NCBI GenBank assembly: GCA_000697335.1
Contig: JNEM01012367.1
Span: 1-29,594, forward strand
DNA length: 29,594 nt
Direction: 5' to 3'
DNA from: Conidiobolus incongruus B7586
Taxonomy: Eukaryota > Entomophthoromycota > Entomophthoromycetes > Entomophthorales > Conidiobolaceae
Part shown: in pieces, positions 1 to 11,463 of the stretch
How the letters are laid out: each line of letters starts with the position of its first letter
Position numbering within the stretch: the stretch's first letter is position 1
Notes under the pieces: generated by a model
Database searches by the model: none
Told to the model about the DNA's origin: nothing
What the model saw: only the letters and a program-made list of their open reading frames with translations
Translations under genes and position numbers: made by a program

Positions 1-2595
1 TGATTCTTTCTTTAAAATTATTTTTAATTATATTTATGAATTAAATTAAAATAATAAAATTATTTTGAAATTTGTTTATCTAATGAATTAAAATTTACAA
101 ATTAATATATTAAAATTTTAAAAAAAATATATAAATTAATAATGATTCAGTTTTATTGAATCAAAATTATGATCTATATATAATGGATGGTTATATATGT
201 AAATTTAATCATATAATGATTATATCATTTTATTAAATATATATATTCTTAATTTATAACTTTTCATAATAACTTATAAAAATATTCATTATCAACTGTA
301 TCAATATTGAATTTTATTTCTATTTTAAGCAAAAAGAATATATTGATAATACTTTTAATTATTGACCATATTGATTAATCTATATGATGAATCAAATTTA
401 TTGAGGATTATAATGCTTGTAAATATGCCACAAACACACTTGACTACTGAACCAGTAATTGGGTTTATCAATTAACGTAGTTTAATTAACGATATTTAAA
501 TAATTGCATCAAACTTAATAAAGTAAATAGTTCAAGTCTTATTCAGATATATAAAGGTGAAGTACATTTTGATTTTAGGTTTGATAATTATTTGAATTTA
601 TTTGAATCAATGATCAACAATTTCATTATATTTGGAATGTTTAGTTCAATTGTTAATAGAATTAATTTGTTATTTCAATTATTCAGTCGAATTTTCTAGG
701 ATAGACACATCTGTTACAATCGTTTCAAAAAGTATTGGGTTCATGTATTAAACATCATTATGTATAAATTCAAAGTCGTTTACTCTCTTAATTTGGTTTA
801 GGTTTGATTTGAGATACAGTATTCATTTTATCTATAAATAAGTAGATCATACATTTACCACTAAAATGATGATACATATATAAAAATTACTTTCTATAAG
901 CATCTTGATAATATTGTCAGCAATACAATTACCAATATTTAATTCTAAAATTGGAATGTAATTTGAAATAATTATCCTACAAATACAAAATTATATATGT
1001 GAAAAGCATTTATCATACATATGGAGTTTAAAAAAGTATAAAATAATGCTTAGGGTGTATTTTTTATATTTGTGATAAAACAATAAATTAAATATTTCAT
1101 TATTTTGATTATAAAAATGCTTAATTGAGTAGAGTCAATTAATATCTCATTTTATGCTGATCTTTTATTGTGATATGTATAAACCTTTATAATACTATTC
1201 AAGTAATTTTAATAAATCATTATTAAACCCATTGATTATTGTGTCAGAATCAATTTTAAAAAATTAATCAAATATAGTAAATTTTTCAAAATTTGAATAA
1301 TAACAATAATAATTGGATAAAGTAGTTGCTAAGTTTATAACTGTGTAATAATTAAGTGAGATAAGTTTAAAATAAATAATTATCTATTATATAGTATTGT
1401 ATTTGAAATTAGATAGACTGTTAAGCAATACTAACAATGCTTTAATTCATCTTTATATTTCGAAATATCCAACCAAAATTCATTAATCATTTCTCATTGG
1501 TAAATATTTTCCAATTCAAATAATAATTTGAAACTAATAATTAAAGAATTGAAAAAATATTGATTTGAAAATTATTAAGGCAATTTTGAAAGTGTTATAA
1601 ATTGTAATGTAAATGATTCATTTAAATAAAGTTAAAAATTCTCACTTATTTTGGACATAATAATATAATAAATATATTTATTTGAATCGTGTCAAATTTT
1701 ATTAACTTAATAAATATTTTCATCAACTCATTCTCTGTATAAGGTATTAAAAAATTAATAATAAATATTAAAAAATTATAGATATTAATATTCAAAGTTT
1801 ATTAATATAATAAAATTTTAATCTTGAATGGTTGGATTAGAGTTATTTTTATCAATATCATTGTCATTAATTTTTGAAATGTATATCATAATTCAGTAGT
1901 CCATTCAAATAAATTAAAAATTATATCTAATTATTGCTTGATTAATATAACTAAATAAAGGAAATATTCTAACTGATCATACGTAGCAATCGATTCTTAT
2001 TGTTCCCGTTTAATTTGAAATCAATTCTAAGATTGTTTTTAATTTTGATTCAACATAAATACAACGCTTTCAAAGCGGTTTTGGACGCTTATAATCCCAA
2101 ATTTTTGTTACTGAGGAATAATTCAACAGAAGAGTAATAAATTGTAATACAAATATGAAGCAGTATTGTTAAAAAGTAGTTCGAATACAGGAATCTGGTG
2201 CGATTTTTAGGTAAAAAAACCTTAAAATTAATGAGAATTACGAATCACACAATATTTTATACAGTTATAAATGATGCATAGAATAAAAAAAACTAGGATC
2301 ATTATATGTTCAAGAGACATGAAATTAGAAAAATAATCTTTTTCTAGTTAAAGATATTCAAAAATTACTTAAATCACTTAGAGTAAGATGAAATCATTAA
2401 TTAGATCAAAAAAAATAATCCCATAAATTTATTATAAGTTATAATTAATCTCAAAAATTTATAAATTGATAATTCATTAAAATTATAAAATTATAGACTA
2501 AAAAAATAAATTAACAAACCAATTAATTTCAAAATTTTTAAATCAAATAAATAATAGAAAAAAAATATAATAATAGAAATTAATAGTTATTTAAA
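1..2595. other. AT-rich intergenic region upstream of ELP1
   Basis: About 2.6 kb of very AT-rich DNA with no intact gene, tRNA-like cloverleaf or terminal repeats that I can see. Two stretches have fewer stops than their composition predicts. Positions 391-801 on the + strand read as one frame with four internal stops and Leu/Ile/Asn-rich content. Positions about 1972-2215 hold two short open pieces in neighbouring frames, and their GC content is locally higher. Neither matches a family I can name with confidence; they may be relics of old genes. The ELP1 promoter must lie at the right end, but I recognise no specific factor site there. Confidence 0.6.
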
Positions 2596-5500
2596 ATGCG
2601 TAGTATATCGTTATTAAATAATATCGAATATATTATCCCAGGATTCGAATGTAATGAAGTGAAATTAGCTCATGACCCAGTCAATAAAGTTACTTTCGTC
2701 GTGGGTTTAGACAATACTCAAGAAATTTGTAAAGTTTACAGTTATCAAGTAACCTACACATTCAATAAAAATTTTTTTACAAATTTATTTTTAATAACAA
2801 TTTAGGTGGACGGTGTTAACAAAATTCATAGAGAAATTGTGGATTTTCCATATATAAATTTGGACGATCAAGTTACTCATTTAGTGGGAGTTGATTTTTT
2901 GGTGAATTCAGATTTGTTATGTATTGCATTGTCAAACGGTGATATTGTCACTATTGATATTACTCAGCAAAATCCTCAAGTAAGTTAAGTTATATTATAG
3001 ATGATGATTTTTTGATTAATTGATTTAGACTGATGTAGTGGGTACTGTTGATTTTGGTATTTTAAATATGATTTGGAGTTTGGATCAGGAATTGGTAGCT
3101 ATAGTCACTGGTAATAAACTTAAAATTTAACATTGATATTCAATTTATTTTAATAAAATGTTTAGGTCATGAAAACTTCCTTCTAATGACGAAAGATTTT
3201 GAAGTGATTAAGGAACAACCCTTACATTTGGACGATCAAGGTATAGAAATCCCAGTATCAGTTGGTTGGGGTAAAAAGGAAACTCAATTCCATGGATCTA
3301 TCGGTAAACAAGCTGCCAAAGAAAAGATCAATGTTGCTGAATTTACATTGTCTAAGGATGAGGATCATTTGCCTAGGATTAGTTGGAGAGGAGATGGCAG
3401 CTATTTGGTTATTTCCATTATTAATCCTCTGACAGGTATTAGACAGTTGAAGGTATTCTCTCGTGAGGGTGATTTGTTAAATGTTAGTGAACCCGTTGAT
3501 AAATTAGAACATTTGGTGAACTGGAGGTATTTTCTATTGATCTATTACTATATATATATATATATATATGTTTTTCTAATTTAAAATTAGACCAAGTGGC
3601 AATTTAATTACATGTAGTCAAAGAGCCCCACCCAACAGACATGATATAATTTTCTTTGAACGTAACGGTTTGCGTCATGGTGAATTCACATTACCTAAGA
3701 ATATCGAAAGAATCGTTCAAATTTCATGGAATTGCGATTCTAGTATTTTAGGTTTACTGATAGTATATAATAACCCCAATGGATTACAAGACTATCGCCT
3801 TCAACTTTGGACAATGGGCAACTATCATTACTATCTGAAGCAGGAGTTGGTGATTGGATTGGTTCAAACTGGTGCTACCAATGAAATTGACTTCCTTTGG
3901 GATACTGAAAGATTTAATTATCTCAACATTGCTTATTTGGGTAATTTTTTATTATCCAAACATTCTAATAATATACTAATATGGTATGGATCAATAGGTA
4001 TCATTCATTCCTTTGTTTTACATTTGGAAGCTTTAACTAGTTCTGTTTTAAACCTTATTCAACCTATGGGATTAGTATCAGTAGTCGACGGAAGTAAGCA
4101 TATCAAACGTTCAAATATAATCATTACTAAATTATTTTAGGTCAATTGTTGATTACTCCATTCAAATATATGAATGTGCCACCTCCAATGAGCGCCTACA
4201 CCATCCCAACATTCAACCAAATTCAACACGTATGCTACTCCACATTCAATCATGGCAATGACATTCTAGTTTTACTCAATAACAACACAATTGGATTAAT
4301 CACTTTCAAAGATATCAAATCCACTCCTACTTTGGGATCTCAATTCCTCGATTTAAATGCTTTGGAATTACCTAAAATTCACTACAGACAAATCAGTTAC
4401 CCTGCTCAAGATCAGATCTATCTCTTAGGTTACTCTGAAGAATCATACTCTGATGTAGTTGTCAGAATCCAAATCAAATCCCAAGAGAATGGATGGAATG
4501 AACCTGTTGAAATTTTATATCAATCTTGGTTACCTGTGGACCGCTCGATTATTAAATTAGCTCACTTTGAACATCTTCAAAATCCTTTGATTCAAGATGT
4601 TACTGGTGATTTTTATCGAGGTAAAATATTAGTTGAATTATATTAATATATCTGTCTAATGTATGTTTTAGTTCAAATGAATGAAAATAATCAATTACAC
4701 TTAATTCAAGGAATTGATCAACTTCCCAACTTTAAATTTCCTGAACCATGCCCTAGATTTGCTGTTTTCAATGGTATAGAAGATTCCGAAGATGAGGTAA
4801 TTTAACATTATCATTGATATAAGTAGGTATTAATATTTTAATAGGTGTATTTTGTCGGCTTAAGTGCTAGAAACAAATTATATGTGAATGATCAATTAGT
4901 CGAAACTGGCTGTACTTCATTCACTATGCATAATGAGTTCCTGTTGTTTACTACCTCAGATCATTTGGTCAAGTTTATTTATTGGAAGGGATTATATGAA
5001 AGTAATTTAATAAATTATTCATTGATTAATTTAATATTAATTCCCATATTTAGATCAATTCAACATTCAACAATATGTCAACCAATTGGAACCTTATCAT
5101 AGAAAGTTGGAACGTGGTAGTAAATTGGTCGTGACGGTTCCTGGTGATGTGAATGTCGTCCTTCAAGTAATTTATATATAAGTTGACATTTGTCATTTAT
5201 ATTTATTGATATGATTGTTTAGATGCCTCGTGGTAATTTAGAAACCGTTTACCCCAGATCTTTAGTCGTTGCCAACGTTTTAAATCAAGTCACAGCGTAA
5301 GTTAACTATTATTATATTATATCGATATTTTTTATTAATGATCATTTTATAGTTTGAGATATGATCTAGCATTCATTCAATGTCGCAAACATCGTATCGA
5401 TCTTAATATCATCTATGATTATAATCCTCAACAACTCTTAGATCATTTACCCTTATTCGTGGATCAAGTCAACGATCCCGACTATTTGAATCTTTTCTTA

Positions 5501-7807
5501 TCTAGCATGACCAATAATAATGTTCTTAAAGAACTATATCCTCCTATGATGCCCAATAGAAATAATGAAGCAGATGCTAAATTGGTTGATTTATTTAATA
5601 AAAAAAGAGATTTACTGTGTGTTGGTATTAGAGAGGTGCTTAAGACAAAGACTGGAAAGGAGTATTATCCCACTGTCATGACTACTTACGTTCGTCAAGT
5701 TCCTCCTAATTTGGAAGAAGCTTTAGAGTTGTTGAAATCTATTAAGAGTAATTATACTATTTATCGTATTTATACTAATTAACTAATATATTTTTAGTGA
5801 ATGATATTGACTTGGCTGAAGAAACTTTGAAATATGCTATTTTCTTAGTCAATGTCGAACAATTATTCGACTGTGCTTTAGGTCTTTATGATTTCGAATT
5901 AGTCTTAATGGTTGCTCAACAATCCAATATGGTATATTATATGACTATTTGTTATTATCATGTGATTATTAATCCTTATTATTTAGGACCCTAAAGAATA
6001 TCTTCCATTCTTAGATGGATTAAAACAATTTGATCCTCCTTACCAATACTTTAAGATCGACGATCATTTGAAGAGATATGTTAAAGCTTTAGGACATTTG
6101 TACAATAGTGGTATTTTTAAATAACAATATTCCTAACATATCAAATATTCATTGCTATTTTAGGTGAAAACTATTGGTCTGAATTCTTAAACTACTGTAA
6201 AGCTCATCAACTTTATACAACAGCTTTACAGCTTGCTGCTAAGAATGCCGATCAATTAAAGGTTGGTTTTAATATTTTAAGAATTTCTAACATATATTAA
6301 TGGCTTAATATTACAGGAAATTAGAAAGATTTATGGTGATTATTTAATCTCCCAAAAGGATTATTTGAATGCTGGCCCAAGTAAATTTTATTTTTTAATT
6401 TTAATATTATGATTTTTTTTTAATTATTTTTCGTAGTGTATCTTTTATGTAATGAGTATGCTTCAGCTCTTACTTGTTTTGTCAAGTTGGGTAACTGGCA
6501 ATTCGCTTATCAATGCACTCAACAACTGAAATATACTGAAGAACAAGTGGGTGAATTGGTCAGAGAAGTAGTTGGTAAGATTTAACAAAGCATATAATTA
6601 ACAGCTTATATTTATTGATTCATTTTTAGATAAACTTAAGGACCAAGAACGTTTCGATGAAGCTGCTAAACTTGTATTGGATCACTTCAAGGTATAATAA
6701 CTTGAATAATATATATTTTTAAGACGCTTAATATTATATTAGGATCCTGAAGAAGCACTGCCCATTTATATTGAAGGTCGTCTATGGTCCGATGGGCTTT
6801 ACTTGGTAAATCAATTCTCTCGCAATTGATGAATATTTTTTTTTAATCTAAGATTTAGTGTCACTTCTACCAAAGATTAGATTTAATTGAAACTGATCTT
6901 TTACCCAAAATCAAAGAAGGTATATTTCGTTGTTATTGTATAAAATTCATATACTAAATTATAACTATTAGGCTATGATCAATTATTTGAAGACGTTAAC
7001 GATATGTTAACACAATTCCAGAAACAGAGCGCTAGATTGACTGAATTAAGGAAGGAATTGACTTCTATTCCTACTTATGGTAAATTCGATGATTAAATAA
7101 TATTAATTGTATTATTGATCTGGATATAGATAATATTGTTAACAATGAAAACTTGGATAATGTGGACATTCGGTCCGAAGCTTCAACTAATATTACTAAT
7201 TTTACCGTTTATACTAAGATTTCCAGTCAAGCTTCCACTGTTACTGGATCCATTCGTACAGGGTAATATTACAAAGAGTTTTCCAAATTATAATTTATTA
7301 ATTGAATTATTAATAATAAAGTAAAACCGCCAGAGATCGTAAAAGACAAGCTAAATCCAAGCAAAAGGGTAAGAAGGGTAGTTACCATGAAGAAGAATAC
7401 CTTATCGGTTCAATTGGTCGTCTAGTTAAGAGATTTAATGATCTTCAAAGTAAGATATAAATATATATATATATATATATTGATTCCTATTCTATTGAAA
7501 TAATACTCATAATCTTTTTAGAACAAGTTCAATCCATGTTGATGATCTTAATCAATTTCTCCTTAATTTCAGATGCTCAAAAACTTCAATCTGAATTCTT
7601 ACAATTACAAACTGAACTAACTACTAAACTGGATACTGTTTATGAATTCTCTCCTAGATTACAGGCTGAATTGAAAGAGGTAAATAAATTATATATATTT
7701 TAATATCAATATTAATTCAATTTTTATAGGCAATTACTCCACCGGATGCTAGCTTAGATAGAGTTAATCTTACCATTATAAAATGGAAGTTAGATATTTT
7801 AAATTAG
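2596..7807 (+). CDS. ELP1: Elongator complex protein 1 (ELP1/IKI3)
   Basis: Scaffold subunit of the Elongator complex, which starts the mcm5/ncm5 modification of wobble uridines in tRNAs (known for the family). Exons: 2596-2748, 2806-2979, 3029-3110, 3166-3526, 3591-4093, 4141-4620, 4672-4796, 4845-5001, 5054-5166, 5223-5296, 5353-5747, 5798-5931, 5987-6110, 6164-6261, 6317-6380, 6437-6574, 6630-6691, 6743-6805, 6859-6919, 6972-7079, 7130-7262, 7322-7449, 7522-7679, 7730-7807. The 23 GT-AG introns are 47-72 nt. The spliced frame is open for 1321 codons, against 1349 residues in yeast and 1332 in human. Family landmarks are [33 protein letters not shown] and NVPPPMSAY in the N-terminal beta-propeller half, DPKEYLPFL and the AKNADQLK region in the helical TPR half, and a basic [14 protein letters not shown] segment followed by [12 protein letters not shown], the tRNA-binding/nuclear-localisation stretch of Elp1. 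Start chosen as the first ATG in frame. Convergent with the next gene. Confidence 0.96.
3549..3569. repeat. (TA)n microsatellite inside ELP1 intron 4
   Basis: A perfect TA dinucleotide run of about 21 nt between the donor at 3527 and the acceptor ending at 3590. This intron is 64 nt, longer than most in the gene, and the run accounts for the excess. Confidence 0.95.
7461..7480. repeat. (AT)10 microsatellite inside ELP1 intron 22
   Basis: Ten AT units within the intron 7450-7521. At 72 nt this is the longest intron I can define in the window. Confidence 0.95.
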
Positions 7808-8081
7808 ATGAAATCATCCATTTGAATAAATAATCAATGATATTTTTAAATTATTAAATATTTAATATTAATATAGTTTTATTATATATTGTTAAACTAA
7901 ATTTAGAGATTATGATTGATATTCAATATTAAATTCAATAAGCCAAATATTAATTATTTATTAGACTATATAGAAATTGAATTTAAAATTGTTTTAATCA
8001 AAAAATAGAAACTAATATAATGTAATAGAAAAAGAGAATATAAAATTCAGTACAACTCGATTGACTCATAAAATTTTTGAC

Positions 8082-9644
8082 TTAAGCAGATCCATCCAAT
8101 TCCTTAATTAATTTGGTGAACTTTCCTTGGTCGAACATAATTTGAACGATGACAAAAATATCAGCGGACTTGTAAGCCAATCGTCTGGTCATCTCATCGG
8201 GATCTTTAGCTCCAGCAGTTTCAACAAAGTCCAATAGATAACTGGAGAACTCTGTCCTTCTTTCGGTATCGTCACTAAAAGATTTCAAATGGGCAGTCAT
8301 ATCGCGAATAAAAGCAGGTTGCTCATGGACAGGTTTGAAGGGCTCTAAAATCACTTCGACCTTGGACTCTTCGGTTTGTTGCACTGGTTTGGGGGTGCTG
8401 TGAATCAATTTACTCAAGACTGTGAGTACTTTTTGCTGTAATAAATTTTGATTATTGAGCAAATTTTCGATGAATTCGGGATAAAGATCCATTAATAATT
8501 GTGTGACATAATTGACATTATCTTGGTCAATACCCTTTAATCTGGAAATTTTTTCGCTTAATGCACTGTAATATTCTTCTGGAGACATTTTTGAAGGTTT
8601 AGTTGCATTAGTTCCATTGCCATTGGATGATTTGCTTCCCACAGCTTGTTGAATATGAGACACATTTCTGGGTCTTCCAATTTCAAGTTCAATAGGATCG
8701 TTTGGTGACTTGTTAGATATATAACCTTGATAAGCTTTGGTAGGATCAGAAGATTTGGTAAATCGAACTGATCCATATCCTTTGGATTGACCTAATCTAT
8801 CTTTGACTACAATCGCACTGGTAATAAATCCATATGCTTTGAACATGTTGAATAACTCAGTATTGTCAATTTCACCGCTTAAGTTATAAACATATAACAC
8901 TTTAGAATCGAAATCTTGATGAAATTCGGAATGAGAAGAAGACGAGTAAGTAGAACGATTTTCATGGAAAGTGTCCACTTGACTAGTGGGGCTAGTCATA
9001 TAACCTGAATCGGCATTGGATGACTCCTTATGCATAGCCTCAGATTGACGGCTAGACGACTGTTCTCTAGGGACTGGTAGTCTTAAATTGATAAAATACA
9101 CAGGCGTCACATCAGGAAGAGAATGAACCATTTTTACGCTAAAACTCTTTTTCAAATATTCTTTAAAGTGATGGTCTTGAATTCCTTTATGAGCTAGCGA
9201 TTTACTAACATACTTGACCCAAGCTTGATAAGGTTTTCCTTCGCGTCCTGGAGAAATAAAAAATTCGGCAATAGGCCCAGTTTCGCGGAATATATTATAC
9301 ATATCGTGAGTGTTTGCATGTTCCGAGACTTGAGTAACTTGAAGCCAAGAATGATTTTTTTGCTCAACATATTGGAAATCATCGGTTTGAGAAACTTCGA
9401 TAACAATATCTAAAGCATTCACTTTAACGCGGTTAAAAGTGGCGAGAGCTTCATTTAAAGCTCTTTTGGTACTGACTTCAACTTTAGCATCACTCTTGAA
9501 ATCTGAATTACGATTATTCAATTGAATGTCAGTAACATTTAAAGCTCTAAACAAGCCAAAGAGATCAGATTTTTTAATTTGAGGAGATAAACCTTTAACA
9601 TAAAAGTAAAGAGATTCTTTATGTTCATGATTTGATGCTAACAT
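8082..9644 (-). CDS. Three-RRM RNA-binding protein with a probable MLLE-like domain
   Basis: Intronless frame of 520 residues, TAA stop. Two RRM-like folds lie close together (about 12-84 and 98-172; neither has strong RNP motifs). A Ser/His-rich linker (about 190-245) leads to a canonical RRM (about 248-323) with RNP2 LYVYNL and RNP1 SKGYGSVRF. Residues about 356-410 resemble an MLLE (PABC) peptide-binding domain: YVTQLLMD stands where PABC has KITGMLLE, followed by a helix ending LLQQKV. The last 90 residues form a helical segment I do not recognise. Tandem RRM1-2, a separate RRM3 and a C-terminal MLLE is the layout of Ustilago Rrm4, which carries mRNAs on endosomes. Rrm4 is longer (792 residues) and has three MLLE units, so this could instead be a diverged PABP-like or other RRM protein. 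An mRNA-binding role is well supported; endosomal transport is only an inference. Convergent with ELP1, 274 nt apart. Confidence 0.85.
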   Translation of the reverse strand: MLASNHEHKESLYFYVKGLSPQIKKSDLFGLFRALNVTDIQLNNRNSDFKSDAKVEVSTKRALNEALATFNRVKVNALDIVIEVSQTDDFQYVEQKNHSWLQVTQVSEHANTHDMYNIFRETGPIAEFFISPGREGKPYQAWVKYVSKSLAHKGIQDHHFKEYLKKSFSVKMVHSLPDVTPVYFINLRLPVPREQSSSRQSEAMHKESSNADSGYMTSPTSQVDTFHENRSTYSSSSHSEFHQDFDSKVLYVYNLSGEIDNTELFNMFKAYGFITSAIVVKDRLGQSKGYGSVRFTKSSDPTKAYQGYISNKSPNDPIELEIGRPRNVSHIQQAVGSKSSNGNGTNATKPSKMSPEEYYSALSEKISRLKGIDQDNVNYVTQLLMDLYPEFIENLLNNQNLLQQKVLTVLSKLIHSTPKPVQQTEESKVEVILEPFKPVHEQPAFIRDMTAHLKSFSDDTERRTEFSSYLLDFVETAGAKDPDEMTRRLAYKSADIFVIVQIMFDQGKFTKLIKELDGSA

Positions 9645-11463
9645 AATGATAATATTGAATACTAAATAGTTACAAAATAAATTTCAAAGATGTTAATAAA
9701 TGAAGATAATGGATGAGTTGGGACTTTTGATAAAATGAAATATAGTTTAAATTAATTAAATAATAATAAAAATAAATCGAATACTTATTGAACCTAATTA
9801 GAACAAGAGTTGATTTATTTAACATTTAAAAAATGGTGAATTTAGTGGTTTTTATATTCAGTCGATTGTGGAATTAATGTTATACTAATTGGGATTTCTC
9901 CTTTTTCCCAAAATCATTCCCTCATATCATATCACTCCAAGTATTGCCATGTGGAAACTGTTAATATTATTTGTTTACAATTAATTCGACATGTCTATTC
10001 TATTGGTTAATTTTGTATCTCTATTATTTTTGCATTAATGGCGATCATGTATTCTGCTTGTGTAAAATTATAAAATAAGCAATTTTTGATAACTATATAT
10101 TAATATTAAGCTGTTATCTAAAATATTGATACGATACTTTGTTTTTTATTTTATATTTATATTCAATGAAATCAGGTACAATCAATAACAAAATTAGTAA
10201 AAATTTAAATATGCATATCAAAGTAATTAATTGTATGAATAAATTTTAATTGAAATAGATTTTAAATTTTGAAAATTATGAAATTTTTAGCCTGTATTTA
10301 TAGATTAAAATTACATTTCATAGTATATTATCTATAGTATTTTGATAATTTCAAACTTTAATCTAGAGAACTATGAAATTAGTTTTCTGATTTAAAATGA
10401 AATCACATATCAAGTAAGTAAAATTGAATAAACAAATCAACTGGAAGCTTTGATATATGTTTATCAATATTTGATTTTAACATTAGATATAAGAAAAATT
10501 CACAATACATTTTGATCCATTATTGCAATTTATCATAACTTGGTTGTTATTGGAATTAATTTTATAAATATTTTTTGGATTAGTGACTTTGTATAATTAT
10601 CCATTAGGATTAATTTTGTTCGTATGATCAATGCTTGAAAAATAATTTGTAAAATATAAATTATCCATTTGTTCGTCTTTGATATTTATCCATATTAATA
10701 ATGGTTTAGAAATCAATTTAAAAATCTATTAAGTTTTCTAATATAAAAAATTTGCAACATTTAGTAAATTATGGTGGTTTATTTTAATGGCTTTGAAGTA
10801 TGTTAATAAAAAATAGGATATTACATGATGTTATAAACAATATTAACAATTAAAATATTATCCAAAACTTTTATATTGCTTTTTATCTAACTCAATTAAA
10901 TTTCTGAGTTAAGTTATATATCAAATCATTTATTTTGATCAAAATTAATCCATTAAAGCCATCAAAGTTTTATATTATAAAACGGAATATATATTTTAAT
11001 ATAATAATTTGAAAATTTGATGTTAAAAGCTCTCTGAAATTGAGAAAATAAAATAAATGAACTTACATTCAATATTCAATATTCAAATAGGTAATTGCTA
11101 TATAAAGGTTTATACATATTTAAATCATACATTATATACAAAATATATGATAGAAAAAATAACCAAGATTTATACTATTGATAAATGGATATTAGATATA
11201 AAAATAATTTACAATTTGTTGTTAAAATTGATTTGAAATAGGGTTATGATAGAGATTGATGAATTCGATCCCATAATGTTCGAAAATGATTTCAGAACAT
11301 ATAGTTCGAAAACCACGATCCATTTAACTTATTGAAATGAATTAAAATAATCTAATATAATAAAGTAACTAATCGAAACAAATGATTTGATTATATTCCA
11401 TTGATTTAATGAATTATATTCCGTTATAGTATTGATTTTTAGATTATATCTATAGTAATAGAA
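9645..11463. other. AT-rich intergenic region between divergent genes
   Basis: About 1.8 kb between the divergent starts of the RRM gene and the F-box/LRR gene, so it should hold both promoters. No intact gene, tRNA or repeat family is visible. A + strand frame at about 10420-10650 has fewer stops than expected and Leu/Ile-rich content, but it is still interrupted several times and I cannot name it. Confidence 0.6.

Noticed and set aside
9225-9413. A 62-codon + strand frame opposite the RRM gene
   Set aside because: Lies wholly inside a well supported minus-strand gene and its sequence is the antisense of conserved domain codons.
10420-10690. A Leu/Ile-rich + strand frame in the spacer before the F-box/LRR gene, considered as a tandem relic
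   Set aside because: Several stops in under 90 codons and no clear motif; it does not exceed chance clearly enough.
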